NCBI RefSeq assembly: GCF_001280565.1
Contig: NZ_LGRO01000001.1
Coordinates: 1,116,001-1,180,000, forward strand
Length of the DNA stretch: 64,000 bases
From: Sulfobacillus thermosulfidooxidans
GTDB taxonomy: Bacteria > Bacillota > Sulfobacillia > Sulfobacillales > Sulfobacillaceae
Direction of reading: 5' to 3'
How positions within the stretch are numbered: the stretch's first letter is position 1; each line of letters starts with the position of its first letter. Both the position numbers and the translations under genes were made by a program. Below, one piece after another: positions 52,537-61,325 of the stretch. Under the pieces are notes generated by a model. It worked only from the letters and a program-made list of their open reading frames with translations. It was not told where the DNA came from and made no database searches.

Positions 52537-52974
52537 TTACGTCCATAGTGCAAAGGGAATATTTGATAAACTTTTTTTCTGTTTAAGATCCCGGATTCCC
52601 TGAGCGCAGACGCCATAAGGTCGCCATGGGCAACTCGCGCACCACCGATCGATATCCTCGGGATTGAGACGTTCGATGATGCGGGCTTCAATGTCACCCC
52701 AGGGAATCTCTTGCCCAGACACAAGGCTTAACGACTCGGCAACGCGCTGATCGCGTTCGAACACGTTACAATCCTCGCAGTGATATTCTTGCGATAAGGG
52801 AAACTTGCAGCAGAGGTCATCAGGACCATCTACTAATACTATGGGAGTGGTGGGAGCAGTACGCAGGCATTGATGAATCGCTGTCATATTTCTGACAAAT
52901 TCTTCAGAATAGCCTTTGCCTCGGTAACCTAACAAACAAAGAATATGATGTCCTCGTAACCGAATAGCAGCCAA
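52537..52974 (-). CDS. DUF1284 (iron-sulfur-type) protein
   Basis: The 145-residue protein starts IRLRGHHILCLLGYRGKGYS, the hallmark of DUF1284. Cysteines are CLRTA, DDLCCKF, YHCEDCNVF and WCASCPWRPYGVC. CxxC pairs of this kind suggest a metal or Fe-S site. Function is not known. The TTG start at 52974 has no strong ribosome site (TGATGGATA). It is convergent with the hydrogenase-like operon; no terminator is clear between them. Confidence 0.85.
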   Translation of the reverse strand: MAAIRLRGHHILCLLGYRGKGYSEEFVRNMTAIHQCLRTAPTTPIVLVDGPDDLCCKFPLSQEYHCEDCNVFERDQRVAESLSLVSGQEIPWGDIEARIIERLNPEDIDRWCASCPWRPYGVCAQGIRDLKQKKSLSNIPFALWT

Positions 52975-53131
52975 TATCCATCACCACAAAGCATTATATC
53001 ATGAAGAAAATGATGCTTAACCCGTTAAAAGTTGCGCATTTCCCCTAAGAATTGTTTAAGTATTCCCTTACAGCATCCATACCGCTCATCTTCCTGTGTA
53101 CAATAGAGAAAAAACAAAGGATGTGCATCCC

Positions 53132-53374
53132 GTGTACGGCGCTTTGATTACTGTGTCTAGAGAGTCCGATCCTGATTTTAGTGTGATAATGCCCGTTCAA
53201 TCTGAGGAATATGAAGCGGCTCAACGATTGCACACATTAGGGGACTTACGCAAGTGGCTTGAGGAACGTGCCAATGATGACGACGTTATGGCATCCATCT
53301 GGGCAGCACTTCAACAAGAGGTGGGAAACCTCAGTAATCGTTATCCTATTGATATCCGCTTAGAGAAGCCTTAA
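53132..53374 (+). CDS. Small hypothetical protein
   Basis: This 80-residue acidic protein (GTG 53132, AAAGGATG nine bases upstream) is not recognised. It begins with a beta-strand-like part (YGALITVSRESDPDFSVIM) and ends in a helical part (LGDLRKWLEERANDDDVMASIWAALQQEV). An ATG at 53096 in the same frame lacks a ribosome site. It is followed by a strong hairpin. It has no cysteine, signal or membrane segment. Confidence 0.5.
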   Translation: MYGALITVSRESDPDFSVIMPVQSEEYEAAQRLHTLGDLRKWLEERANDDDVMASIWAALQQEVGNLSNRYPIDIRLEKP

Positions 53375-53421
53375 AATTTCCGTTTTCGCCTATACAAAAG
53401 GTCTTGGGTTTGGCTTTTGGT

Positions 53422-53455
53422 ATGTTGAGGACGCCTCATAGGGCGTCCTCAACAT
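53422..53455. terminator. Long perfect hairpin between convergent genes
   Basis: ATGTTGAGGACGCC (53422-53435) and GGCGTCCTCAACAT (53442-53455) form a 14-base perfect stem with a six-base loop. There is no U-run, so it may terminate both convergent transcripts weakly or stabilise 3' ends. Confidence 0.6.
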
Positions 53456-53493
53456 GTCCATGGATCGTCAACCGTTAAATTTTTGGCTATTTC

Positions 53494-54444
53494 TTAACAA
53501 ACTTTGGTAAAACGTAGGCGTTGTGCAAAGGCGGTGAGAAATCGTGCGCGATCGACTTCGACGGCGACATCGACATTTGGTCGGGTTGTAGAACGGGTAC
53601 GCCAATCGACCACCGTCATTCCCCGTGTTAATTGCCCGCGCAATTCAATATCTACAGGATAAGGATGAGTTCGACATAATGAGGGATCTTCGGCAACAGC
53701 CACGGCCAAGGGATCATGCAATGGCGCCTTTCTATCTCCCCTGGGAGCTCCGGGATTATAGGCACCTAAATAAAAGTCTACGGCTTGCTGTAGTAAAGCG
53801 TAATAAGGAGCCGTTGGCTCTAGACTTTTTAGCATACAGTCGGAAATGGGCACTTGCGTGGTCACATCAAGCCCCACCATTGTAATGGGAATACCCGAAT
53901 GAAAGACGACCCAAGCGGCTTCGGGATCGCCCCAGATATTCGCCTCAGCCACTGGCGTCACGTTTCCTGCTACGAAGGCAGCGCCGCCCATAATCACCAT
54001 GCGGCGAATGCCTGCGCTAATCTCGGGAAAAGCCAAGAGTAATGAGGCAATATTGGTGAGGCGTGCGGTCGTGATCAGTACCAGGTCGTGGAAATATTGA
54101 TCGATGCTGCGACGAAGAAATTCTACCGCTGATTCCGATTCGGGTCTCAGTTGGGGATGAAATAATTGTGTGCCACCTAAACCGTTCGGCCCATGAAAAG
54201 CTTCCGCCGTGGATTCCCACGGACTGACCAGGGGATGACTTGCCCCCTGGTATACCGGGACTGTATGCGAAGCCATTTCTACGACGGTAAGAGTGTTGCG
54301 AGTGGTATTGGTGATGTCGCCATTACCAAAGCAGGTCGTGATCCCGAGTACATGCAGCGTCTCCGAGGATAGAGCATAAAGAATCGCTAGGGCATCATCA
54401 ATTCCCGTATCCACATCTAATATGACAGGCAGTCGTTCCGCCAT
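53494..54444 (-). CDS. Inosine/uridine-preferring nucleoside hydrolase
   Basis: The 316-residue protein has the calcium-site signature VILDVDTGIDDALAI at residues 7-21 and the later KAPLHDPLAVAVAE. These enzymes split ribonucleosides into base and ribose. ATG follows GGAGCGATATC. It belongs functionally with the deaminase, NCS1 permease and PucR genes, though it is not in an operon with them. The base specificity is not predictable from sequence alone. Confidence 0.93.
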   Translation of the reverse strand: MAERLPVILDVDTGIDDALAILYALSSETLHVLGITTCFGNGDITNTTRNTLTVVEMASHTVPVYQGASHPLVSPWESTAEAFHGPNGLGGTQLFHPQLRPESESAVEFLRRSIDQYFHDLVLITTARLTNIASLLLAFPEISAGIRRMVIMGGAAFVAGNVTPVAEANIWGDPEAAWVVFHSGIPITMVGLDVTTQVPISDCMLKSLEPTAPYYALLQQAVDFYLGAYNPGAPRGDRKAPLHDPLAVAVAEDPSLCRTHPYPVDIELRGQLTRGMTVVDWRTRSTTRPNVDVAVEVDRARFLTAFAQRLRFTKVC

Positions 54445-54693
54445 GGATGATATCGCTCCTTATAGACAGTCTACACTATAATGGAGTTATTGTAGCAAAT
54501 TGGAGATACCGGCATCGTCAACTATCCAAATCCGTAAGACACATCATGGGGCTCAGGTCTTAAAGGTCGCGCTGATTTCCTTAGCAAAAATAGTGACGGG
54601 ACGCAACTGGTTGACGAGGCTCACAGCTTCAGGCACTATGTGGGAAGCATGGTATGGTATGCCCAAAAGCATCTGTATAAGTGAGGTAATGAT

Positions 54694-56070
54694 GTGGATT
54701 ATTCATCAATAACACCTGATGAAATACGACGTTGGGATCGACAGCATGTTTGGCATCCCTTTACTCCGATGAAAGATTATGATGACAGCGATCCAGTCAT
54801 CATTCAAGCAGGGCAAGGCGTCAAAGTGCAAGATATCGAGGGGCGATGGTATTATGACGGGGTCTCCTCCGTCTGGTTGAATGTCCATGGTCATCATGTG
54901 CCTGAACTGGACCATGCCCTTATTGATCAATTGTCTCGCGTGGCCCATACGACATTGCTGGGACAGGGCAATGTGCCCATTACGGTACTGGCCCACCGCT
55001 TAAGTGAAATTATGCCGGGCAACTTAACGCGCTTCTTCTTCTCGGAATCGGGCGCTTCCGCGGTTGAGGTCGCTCTAAAAATGGCTGTACAATATTGGGC
55101 CAACCAGGGACAGCACCAAAAAACAAAAATTATGGGATTCACATCCAATTATCATGGAGATACTTTGGGCGCCATGGCTGTGGCCCCTGATGACACTTTT
55201 CACTGGCCCTTTCTATCGTATTTGCCCAAAGAGCCCCGGGCCCCTTATCCCTATTGTTACCGCTGCCCCTTACAAAAGACCCCTGATCGGTGCCACCTGG
55301 CTTGCTTAGATCTGGCCGAATCGGTCATGAGTGAGCATCAAGACGAACTAGCGGCGGTGATTATCGAGCCCGTGCAGGGAGCTGGTGGCATTATTCCTGC
55401 GCCGTCAGGTTATTTAGCGGGACTTCGGAATTTATGTACGCGCTATGATGTGCTTCTCATTGTTGATGAGGTGGCGACTGGCATAGGACGGACAGGCAAA
55501 TGGTGGGCCACATCTTATGAAGAGATCAGTCCGGATATTTTGTGTATGGGTAAGGGTCTGTCTGGGGGATACTTGCCCATTTCCGCGACAGCGGCAACAG
55601 AGGACATTTATTTACAATTTTATGGACGTGCTGGCGATCGAACGGCCTTGTATCATGGTCATTCCTATGCTGGTAATCAATTGGCGGCTAATGTGGCCCT
55701 GGCGAATTTGGAGCTTATTAGGCAAAACCATATCATTGAGAACGTTGAAAAACAAACACCTAACATCGCACAAGCATTGGATAGACTGCGTTCTCTTCCC
55801 TATGTGGGAGATATCAGGCAAAAAGGATTCATGATTGGCATTGAACTGGTTCAAAACACGGAAGCACGCACCCCATTCCCCTATGCGGCACAGGCGGGAC
55901 GCGTGGTGCAATATCTGGCGCGTCAAAAGGGTATGCTCATCCGGCCCATTGGCAATGTGGTGATTTTTATGCCACCGCTTGCATCCTCATCTACGGAGAT
56001 TAGCGAGATGGTAGATATTTTGTGCGATGCGGTAGTGGCCAGCCAATCATTATTGGAGGCTCTTCTATGA
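54694..56070 (+). CDS. bioA: Adenosylmethionine-8-amino-7-oxononanoate aminotransferase BioA
   Basis: BioA makes 7,8-diaminopelargonate from KAPA in biotin synthesis. It is a 458-residue class III aminotransferase with HVWHPFTPMKDYDD near the start (typical of BioA), PLP lysine K287 in MGKGLSGGYLP and the Asp in LIVDEVATG. An extra cysteine-rich insert (YCYRCPLQKTPDRCHLAC, about 187-205) is seen, as in Bacillus-type BioA. GTG 54694 follows GAGGTAATGAT. It overlaps bioD by four bases. Confidence 0.95.
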   Translation: MDYSSITPDEIRRWDRQHVWHPFTPMKDYDDSDPVIIQAGQGVKVQDIEGRWYYDGVSSVWLNVHGHHVPELDHALIDQLSRVAHTTLLGQGNVPITVLAHRLSEIMPGNLTRFFFSESGASAVEVALKMAVQYWANQGQHQKTKIMGFTSNYHGDTLGAMAVAPDDTFHWPFLSYLPKEPRAPYPYCYRCPLQKTPDRCHLACLDLAESVMSEHQDELAAVIIEPVQGAGGIIPAPSGYLAGLRNLCTRYDVLLIVDEVATGIGRTGKWWATSYEEISPDILCMGKGLSGGYLPISATAATEDIYLQFYGRAGDRTALYHGHSYAGNQLAANVALANLELIRQNHIIENVEKQTPNIAQALDRLRSLPYVGDIRQKGFMIGIELVQNTEARTPFPYAAQAGRVVQYLARQKGMLIRPIGNVVIFMPPLASSSTEISEMVDILCDAVVASQSLLEALL

Positions 56071-56789
56071 CCCCATTCGCGTATTTTGTTACAGGCACCG
56101 ATACCGGTGTGGGCAAAACCTGGATTACCGCCAGCTTGGCAGCATTCTGGTATCGCCAAGGTTATGATGTGGGGGTTATGAAACCCATTGAAACCGGCGT
56201 TAAGGGACCTATGTGGCCGGATGATGCAAAAGCCCTGATGCAGGCATCCCATTCCGCGGACGCCCAAGAATTCGTCGTCCCTTATACATTCGAACCCCCA
56301 GTATCACCGTGGGCCGCAACCTTAATGACGGGCAAACGCGTCGATTGGAATCACCTTATTGAAACGGCACGGGCAGTGATTGCCCGCCATCAAGTGACCT
56401 TGATTGAAGGCGCTGGAGGGATAGCGGTTCCCATTGATGCTGACCATAACATGATTCATATTGCTCAGGAACTTGATATTCCTGTGATCTTGGTGGCCCG
56501 AACGGCGCTGGGGACTATTAATCACACCGTATTGAGTGTGGAATACGCCAAGACCCACCGCGTCAAGATTCTGGGCATTATTATGAATGCGGTGAATGAG
56601 GTGCCAGAAGACGTGTCGACAACACTCAACCCGTCTTTGATCGAATCGCTCACCGGAATTCCAGTCTGGAGCGTGGTGCCGTTCCAGCCGGTCAACGATG
56701 ATGCTCCAGAAAATTATTTAACGACTTTATGGGAACAGACGGGGCAGCGCATTGCATGGCATCCTTTGCAAGGCGGGAAAATGACCTAG
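56067..56789 (+). CDS. bioD: Dethiobiotin synthetase BioD
   Basis: This 240-residue enzyme closes the ureido ring of dethiobiotin using ATP and CO2. P-loop GTDTGVGKT is at 9-17, with KPIETGV and EGAGGIAVPID next; all match BioD. ATG 56067 is preceded by GGAGG and overlaps the bioA stop. The bioB gene follows after 165 bases. This gap has no gene and no clear BirA operator, though such sites diverge widely. Confidence 0.95.
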   Translation: MTPFAYFVTGTDTGVGKTWITASLAAFWYRQGYDVGVMKPIETGVKGPMWPDDAKALMQASHSADAQEFVVPYTFEPPVSPWAATLMTGKRVDWNHLIETARAVIARHQVTLIEGAGGIAVPIDADHNMIHIAQELDIPVILVARTALGTINHTVLSVEYAKTHRVKILGIIMNAVNEVPEDVSTTLNPSLIESLTGIPVWSVVPFQPVNDDAPENYLTTLWEQTGQRIAWHPLQGGKMT

Positions 56790-56954
56790 ACAAGAAGCAG
56801 TGGATAAGGGGATATGACACATAATCCGGATGAAGAAAAATAGGACACAAGGCACAGGAAGAGGCATGCTGCCAGCAAAAGGCCAGCTGAAATTTAGCGA
56901 GATCTTTGATATGACGCATGCTCATGAAATAGCTCGCATAAAGGGGTTATCTAT

Positions 56955-57956
56955 ATGCAATGGAATTTACTGGCTGACAAAGTATTAAATGGGGACAGTA
57001 TCACGCGGGAGGAAGCCTTAAGTATCCTCCGTTCAGATGATCAAGATCTGCTAGCCATTTTGGCTGCAGGATATAAAATTCGGTACCGCTATTATCGCAA
57101 TTATGTGCGTTTCCAATATTTGATGAATGCGAAAAGCGGACTATGTCCGGAAGATTGTCATTATTGTTCGCAGTCTCATATTTCGCGTGCAGATATCCCC
57201 AAGTATCCGCAGAAAACCTCGGACGAGATTCTACAGGGAGCTGAACGGGCCAAGGCCTTGGGAGCAACAACTTATTGTATTGTGGCTAGTGGACGCTCGC
57301 CCACCGATCATGAACTAGACGGATTAATTGACAGCATTACCCAGGTCAAACAACATTATGACTTAAGAATTTGTGCCTGCTTAGGCATTCTGAAACCAGG
57401 GCAAGCTGATCGACTAAAGGCGGCAGGCGTTGACCGGTACAATCATAACATCAATACGTCGTCCCATTATTCACCATCGATTGTGAGTACCCATCACTAC
57501 GAAGATCGGGTACACACCATCGAACAAGTTAAAGAATCCGGGATTTCTCCATGTTCTGGCGTTATTTTCGGCATGGGCGAAACCTGGGAAGATCGCGTGG
57601 AAGCGGCTTTTGCGTTGAAAGACCTTGATGTCGATTCCATTCCGGTGAATTTTCTGATTCCCATTTCCGGGACGCCGTTAGAGAATCAGGAATTGATGAC
57701 ACCAGCCGAATGCCTACGTTCGCTGGCGATGATGCGCTTTGTCAATCCGCGCAAGGAAATTCGCATTGCAGGAGGCCGCGAAGTCCAGTTGCGCTCTCTT
57801 CAACCATTAGGATTGTATGTTGCCAATTCCTTGTTTGTAGCGGACTATTTGACGACGCCTGGTCAAGAGCCGGAGGCTGACCATCAAATGCTTCGCGATA
57901 TGGGATTTGAGGTGGAACCTCAAGATTTTCCGTTGATCACCCCGTTTAGGGAGTAG
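56955..57956 (+). CDS. bioB: Biotin synthase BioB
   Basis: This radical-SAM enzyme inserts sulfur into dethiobiotin. The CxxxCxxC triad is C64, C68 and C71 (CPEDCHYCSQS). The second cluster region (ICACLGIL, YNHNINTS) and GRE..LRS residues near the end are in place. Length is 333 residues. ATG follows AAGGGG. A terminator lies about 60 bases downstream. The operon lacks bioF, bioC and bioW; KAPA must come from elsewhere in the genome. Confidence 0.96.
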   Translation: MQWNLLADKVLNGDSITREEALSILRSDDQDLLAILAAGYKIRYRYYRNYVRFQYLMNAKSGLCPEDCHYCSQSHISRADIPKYPQKTSDEILQGAERAKALGATTYCIVASGRSPTDHELDGLIDSITQVKQHYDLRICACLGILKPGQADRLKAAGVDRYNHNINTSSHYSPSIVSTHHYEDRVHTIEQVKESGISPCSGVIFGMGETWEDRVEAAFALKDLDVDSIPVNFLIPISGTPLENQELMTPAECLRSLAMMRFVNPRKEIRIAGGREVQLRSLQPLGLYVANSLFVADYLTTPGQEPEADHQMLRDMGFEVEPQDFPLITPFRE

Positions 57957-58018
57957 CCGGTCAGGATTTAAGTACGGTTTGCAGCATGGCTTCTGTTAAA
58001 AATTAAAAATTAAATTAC

Positions 58019-58055
58019 AAAGCACCACAACATCTATCAGTTGCGGTGCTTTTCT
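58019..58055 (+). terminator. Terminator after bioB
   Basis: Arms AAAGCACCACAA (58019-58030) and TTGCGGTGCTTT (58041-58052), with one A-C mismatch and a ten-base loop, are followed by T-rich sequence. Confidence 0.8.
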
Positions 58056-58178
58056 TGAAAAGTTCTGGTTGGACGGCTGGACTGTGCAATACCTCTCACA
58101 CCTGTCATTTCCCATCATATGGTATGAAGAACCATAGACAATGTGTCAGGTCCGTAGGGTGAGGGGAGGACGCAACGG

Positions 58179-58604
58179 ATGGTCATTCGTCATATTCAAC
58201 CTAATGATTACCGGGCTCTGTGTGACTTGTGGCAAGCCGCCCATCTAAGTTTCGATATAGGGGATGCAGAAGAGGATTTCGCGTGGGCACTTCAGCATTA
58301 CGGCCAGCACTATTTTGTTCTGGAAGAAGGATCACGAATCATTGGATCGGTATTGGCCGCATTTGATGGCCGCCGGGGATGGATTTACCATCTGGCCGTT
58401 CATCCTGAGTTCCAGCGTCGCGGATTGGGACGACGCTTAATGGAACATGCCGAAGCGTCTTTGAGCCACATGGGGTGTTTGAAAGTTAATTTGTTGATCG
58501 AGCCGCATAATTTGGCCGTTCAGCAATTTTATTCACGTCTAGGATATAACGCCGCGGACAACCATTTCATGGAAAAGATTATCCGTTCTCAGGAAATCTA
58601 TTAG
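58179..58604 (+). CDS. GNAT-family acetyltransferase (YpeA-like)
   Basis: The 141-residue protein is a single GNAT domain. Motif A is HLAVHPEFQRRGLGRRLMEHAE (RRGxGxx, acetyl-CoA binding) and the later NLLIEPHNLAVQQFYSRLGY is motif B. The RxxGLGRxLM form and length resemble YpeA. ATG follows GGGGAGGACG. Substrate unknown, possibly a small amine or protein N-terminus. Confidence 0.9.
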   Translation: MVIRHIQPNDYRALCDLWQAAHLSFDIGDAEEDFAWALQHYGQHYFVLEEGSRIIGSVLAAFDGRRGWIYHLAVHPEFQRRGLGRRLMEHAEASLSHMGCLKVNLLIEPHNLAVQQFYSRLGYNAADNHFMEKIIRSQEIY

Positions 58605-58785
58605 GGTTTGCTCTAATTTTCACTTTGTTGTATCCTCTAAGCTATATCTTGTTCACTCCTGGACTACCTGTATGTCGTGTCTTCAACCGCAAAGAAGTAT
58701 GCACATCGGGTATCTGTCCAAGACATTTTGGGATAATCCGCATATCCAATTACCTAAATGACTATGAAAGGCAGGCTTGTTCGTG

Positions 58786-59238
58786 ATGCAGCATGACAAT
58801 GACCAAACACAAACGCTTCCGTTACCGCCTAGTGCCGCTAACGGATATCCATTTTATTCATGGGCAGGCCTTCGGATTACTGAGGCGGCCAATGGCCGAT
58901 CTACAGTCGAACTTGATGTTCAACATCATCATAGGGGAGGCGGCGGCACAGATGCCGTAAACGGCGGTATCGTCGCTTACATGTTTGACGGAGTTCTCGG
59001 CACTGCAGTGCGTTCGGTATGGACGGACGACGTTGTTAGTCAGGTTACCATCACATTAAACATTCAATATTTACGGATGATCCAGGCAAAATCGCGGATT
59101 GTCGGACATGGACATGTTGTGCGTCAAGGCTCCAGTACCGTGTTTGTTGATGGTGAAATTTTGGATGAATCTGGCGAGGTTTGTGCCAAGTGCACAGGGA
59201 TTTTTAAATTATTTCGGAAAAAGTCATCGAGAGAGTAG
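58786..59238 (+). CDS. PaaI/hotdog-fold thioesterase
   Basis: The 150-residue hotdog protein has the active-site stretch GGGGTDAVNGGIVAYMFDGVLGTAV. NGGIVAYMFDG is the PaaI-type motif with catalytic Asp, next to the preceding HHHRGGGG. It would hydrolyse acyl-CoA thioesters. A short N-terminal stretch precedes the fold. ATG 58786 follows AAAGGCAGG. A hairpin about 45 bases downstream ends the unit. It could serve the acyl-CoA pathway, but is not near it. Confidence 0.88.
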   Translation: MQHDNDQTQTLPLPPSAANGYPFYSWAGLRITEAANGRSTVELDVQHHHRGGGGTDAVNGGIVAYMFDGVLGTAVRSVWTDDVVSQVTITLNIQYLRMIQAKSRIVGHGHVVRQGSSTVFVDGEILDESGEVCAKCTGIFKLFRKKSSRE

Positions 59239-59284
59239 GAAAACTGACCTGTCTCAGGGGAGAAATCTTGTCTGCAGACACATG

Positions 59285-59322
59285 ATGAAAACAGCTAATC
59301 CTTGTGGGTTGGCTGTTTTCAT
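59285..59322 (+). terminator. Hairpin after the thioesterase gene
   Basis: A 17-base stem, ATGAAAACAGCTAATCC (59285-59301) with GGGTTGGCTGTTTTCAT (59306-59322), has two G-U pairs and a four-base loop. The 3' arm contains TTTT. It is likely the terminator, although no free U-run follows. Confidence 0.7.
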
Positions 59323-59600
59323 GATCTCACGATATTCTTTAGGCCTTTACGGCAATTCTCTATTTCTAGCTACCTACCTTGACATCGTCATAGCCCAAAT
59401 AAACGCTTAATGCAAAATGGTGGAAAGACTTGTTCTAAAGATGTAAAGATGATTGAGTCGGAGCTTGATCTTAGCCGGGAACTAGGACCTTTGACCAATA
59501 GCAGAACCGCCATAGCCATGAGATGCTTTATTCATTGAGTTCCCAGGATACTAAAAAGGCGGATTAATAGGGGTAGACGTGCAAAAAGACCAAAAGACAC
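59323..59600 (+). other. Intergenic stretch without a gene
   Basis: No convincing frame or RNA gene is visible. A TTGACA at 59379-59384 lacks a matching -10 at the right distance, so it is not counted as a promoter. This stretch is the upstream region of the unknown protein at 59641. Confidence 0.4.
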
Positions 59601-59632
59601 AAGGGCAGAAGGCAAGAAGGCAAGAAGGAAGG
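59601..59632 (+). repeat. Four tandem purine octamers overlapping a ribosome site
   Basis: Four near-identical eight-base units (AAGGGCAG, AAGGCAAG, AAGGCAAG, AAGGAAGG) end nine bases before the ATG of the 464-residue protein. The last unit provides the ribosome site. A change in unit number could alter translation. Only this one copy can be seen. Confidence 0.55.
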
Positions 59633-59640
59633 ATGATTCG

Positions 59641-61035
59641 ATGCATACCATGTTGCGGTGGGATAATGAAACGGAGACTAGGTTACAGGAAGTTCAAAAT
59701 ACAACGCCTGACAAAGCGAGCGAACTTCTTTGCCAATGGCAGCAACGACACCTACCTTTCTCGCGCATGTATCTCCTCCTCGCTTTAGCTGCGACACGGT
59801 GGGTGGACCATCATGGTCCCTTAATTGGCCATGGCACATTTAACGGTGGACCGGTCATGAGAGCCAGTACATTGCTTTCTCCGCCCTTTCAAAATCTTGC
59901 GTTGCTGCACATGGCCCATTATGTATTAGGATTGTTAAGACATCCCAATTATGGACCGTATCTCATGGTAGACCATTTGCGACCTCAAGAAAGCCTGCCA
60001 GACATTCAACACCGGTTCATTCCCGATTTGGAAACCGGAGAGATGCCTCTATTGTCTGAAAACCGCGCCGCCGAGCTTGCGACCCTAGCGGGACGTAACG
60101 CCAGATGGTTAATGATCCGAGCCGCTCTCAGGCAATATCCGGAAAATGAACACCGGTTATTAATCGTTCAACGGGCTTTAGAGTTTTTGGATGACACAAA
60201 TGGGTGGCATTATGCGGAAGCATTTTTTCGGGCTGCCATCCAGTACTTAGGCCACCGGCCTGACGTTCACATGACGACAGGGGTGCTAGAGGATTGGCCG
60301 GGCACAACCTGTCCTTGTTTGGAAGGACCTGTCGATGTCGAGAAGGCGGAGACCATACGGGAGGCTTTGATTCATTGTGAATTTGGGCAAGAATCCCGAC
60401 AGATTATCGCAGCCATTTCTCAAAATACCAATCACCCCACTTTATTAGAAGCCATTTCCTTAGCAGCCTCAACCTTGATGTTTGTATCCGGGTTTGATGC
60501 CCATGCCGTTACAGGAATTCATTGTGTCATGGACCTTTTGCGCGACGAAACGTGCCCCGCCGATATTCGGCATTTAGGCTGGGCTCTGGTTCTTTCCAGT
60601 TCGCGGACGCGAAGACAAAAAGAAAAACGGGCGCACTGGATCCCGAATGATCTGGTGACACAAGTCAGACACGAGGGAATATCTCCTGGGTCGCAAGTCA
60701 TTTCCGTAGATGATATTATCAAGAGTCTGTATACAGATCGAACGGGTTTCGAGGCCGCCTCCTACACCCGGCAATATCTTCAAACGGGAGGGGATCCTAC
60801 ACCGTTAACGCGACTGTTCATAGAAACAGCGTTAACCACGGAGGAGCCTTTTGATGCCCTTCACAATGTCAAAATGCTATGGGGACTATTGAACGAAACC
60901 CTTCATTCCCGGTCAGATGCGTTCTGGATCCATTTATCTGCGGGCGCACGCGTCATTGCCCAATCGATAACAGATAGCCCCCTTACCGCCACAATTCTGC
61001 AACAGTGGGATAAGTTAAACGCATGCATCCCCTAA
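59641..61035 (+). CDS. Unrecognised 464-residue protein (weakly questin oxidase-like)
   Basis: This mostly helical protein has no signal peptide or membrane helix. Features are His-rich segments VDHHGPLIGHGTFNGGP and LLHMAHYVLGLLRHPNYGPYL near the N-terminus. There is also SGFDAHAVTGIHCVMDLLR in the centre, which resembles the HAVTxxHAxR signature of questin oxidase-like proteins. That similarity is faint and from memory. The histidine pattern may bind a metal or flavin. Only three cysteines lie between about 221 and 250 (TTCPCLEG and IHCEFG). ATG follows AAGGAAGG at about nine bases. It stands alone, with the second binding-lipoprotein gene about 290 bases downstream. Confidence 0.6.
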   Translation: MHTMLRWDNETETRLQEVQNTTPDKASELLCQWQQRHLPFSRMYLLLALAATRWVDHHGPLIGHGTFNGGPVMRASTLLSPPFQNLALLHMAHYVLGLLRHPNYGPYLMVDHLRPQESLPDIQHRFIPDLETGEMPLLSENRAAELATLAGRNARWLMIRAALRQYPENEHRLLIVQRALEFLDDTNGWHYAEAFFRAAIQYLGHRPDVHMTTGVLEDWPGTTCPCLEGPVDVEKAETIREALIHCEFGQESRQIIAAISQNTNHPTLLEAISLAASTLMFVSGFDAHAVTGIHCVMDLLRDETCPADIRHLGWALVLSSSRTRRQKEKRAHWIPNDLVTQVRHEGISPGSQVISVDDIIKSLYTDRTGFEAASYTRQYLQTGGDPTPLTRLFIETALTTEEPFDALHNVKMLWGLLNETLHSRSDAFWIHLSAGARVIAQSITDSPLTATILQQWDKLNACIP

Positions 61036-61186
61036 ATAAGCGCAAGAAAAGAACCGAACCAGGACAGATCGACCATGGCGATAGGCAAAACCGGAATAGA
61101 TTTAAATCGCAACTTATTCCCCGATAAATGAGGCAGGATTGATACCTGTGAGGTTTGTTACGTTGACCAAAAAAATGTAGGGTGAG

Positions 61187-61211
61187 TATCCCATCATGGA
61201 GAACTGGGATA
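61187..61211. repeat. Small inverted repeat upstream of binding-protein gene 2
   Basis: TATCCCA (61187-61193) and TGGGATA (61205-61211) flank an 11-base loop and are followed by six A residues. It may be a regulator site or a weak terminator for the upstream gene. The rest of 61036-61325 shows no gene. Confidence 0.35.
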
Positions 61212-61325
61212 AAAAACGATAAGATTTGAGGGACGAATCCTTCTGAATCCTGTATTTTTCGTCATTCCAAATTATGAGATCCCCTCATCACCAGTTCGAG
61301 GGAAACGACGGAGGAAGCAAAATTC

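Noticed and set aside
54445-54693. BirA operator upstream of bioA
   Set aside because: No TTGTTAAC-type dyad with the proper spacing was found.
54500-54712. 70-codon plus-strand frame before bioA
   Set aside because: No ribosome site at its start and no family features; it overlaps the bioA start.
59379-59407. Promoter upstream of the 464-residue gene
   Set aside because: TTGACA is present but no -10-like hexamer lies 16-18 bases downstream.
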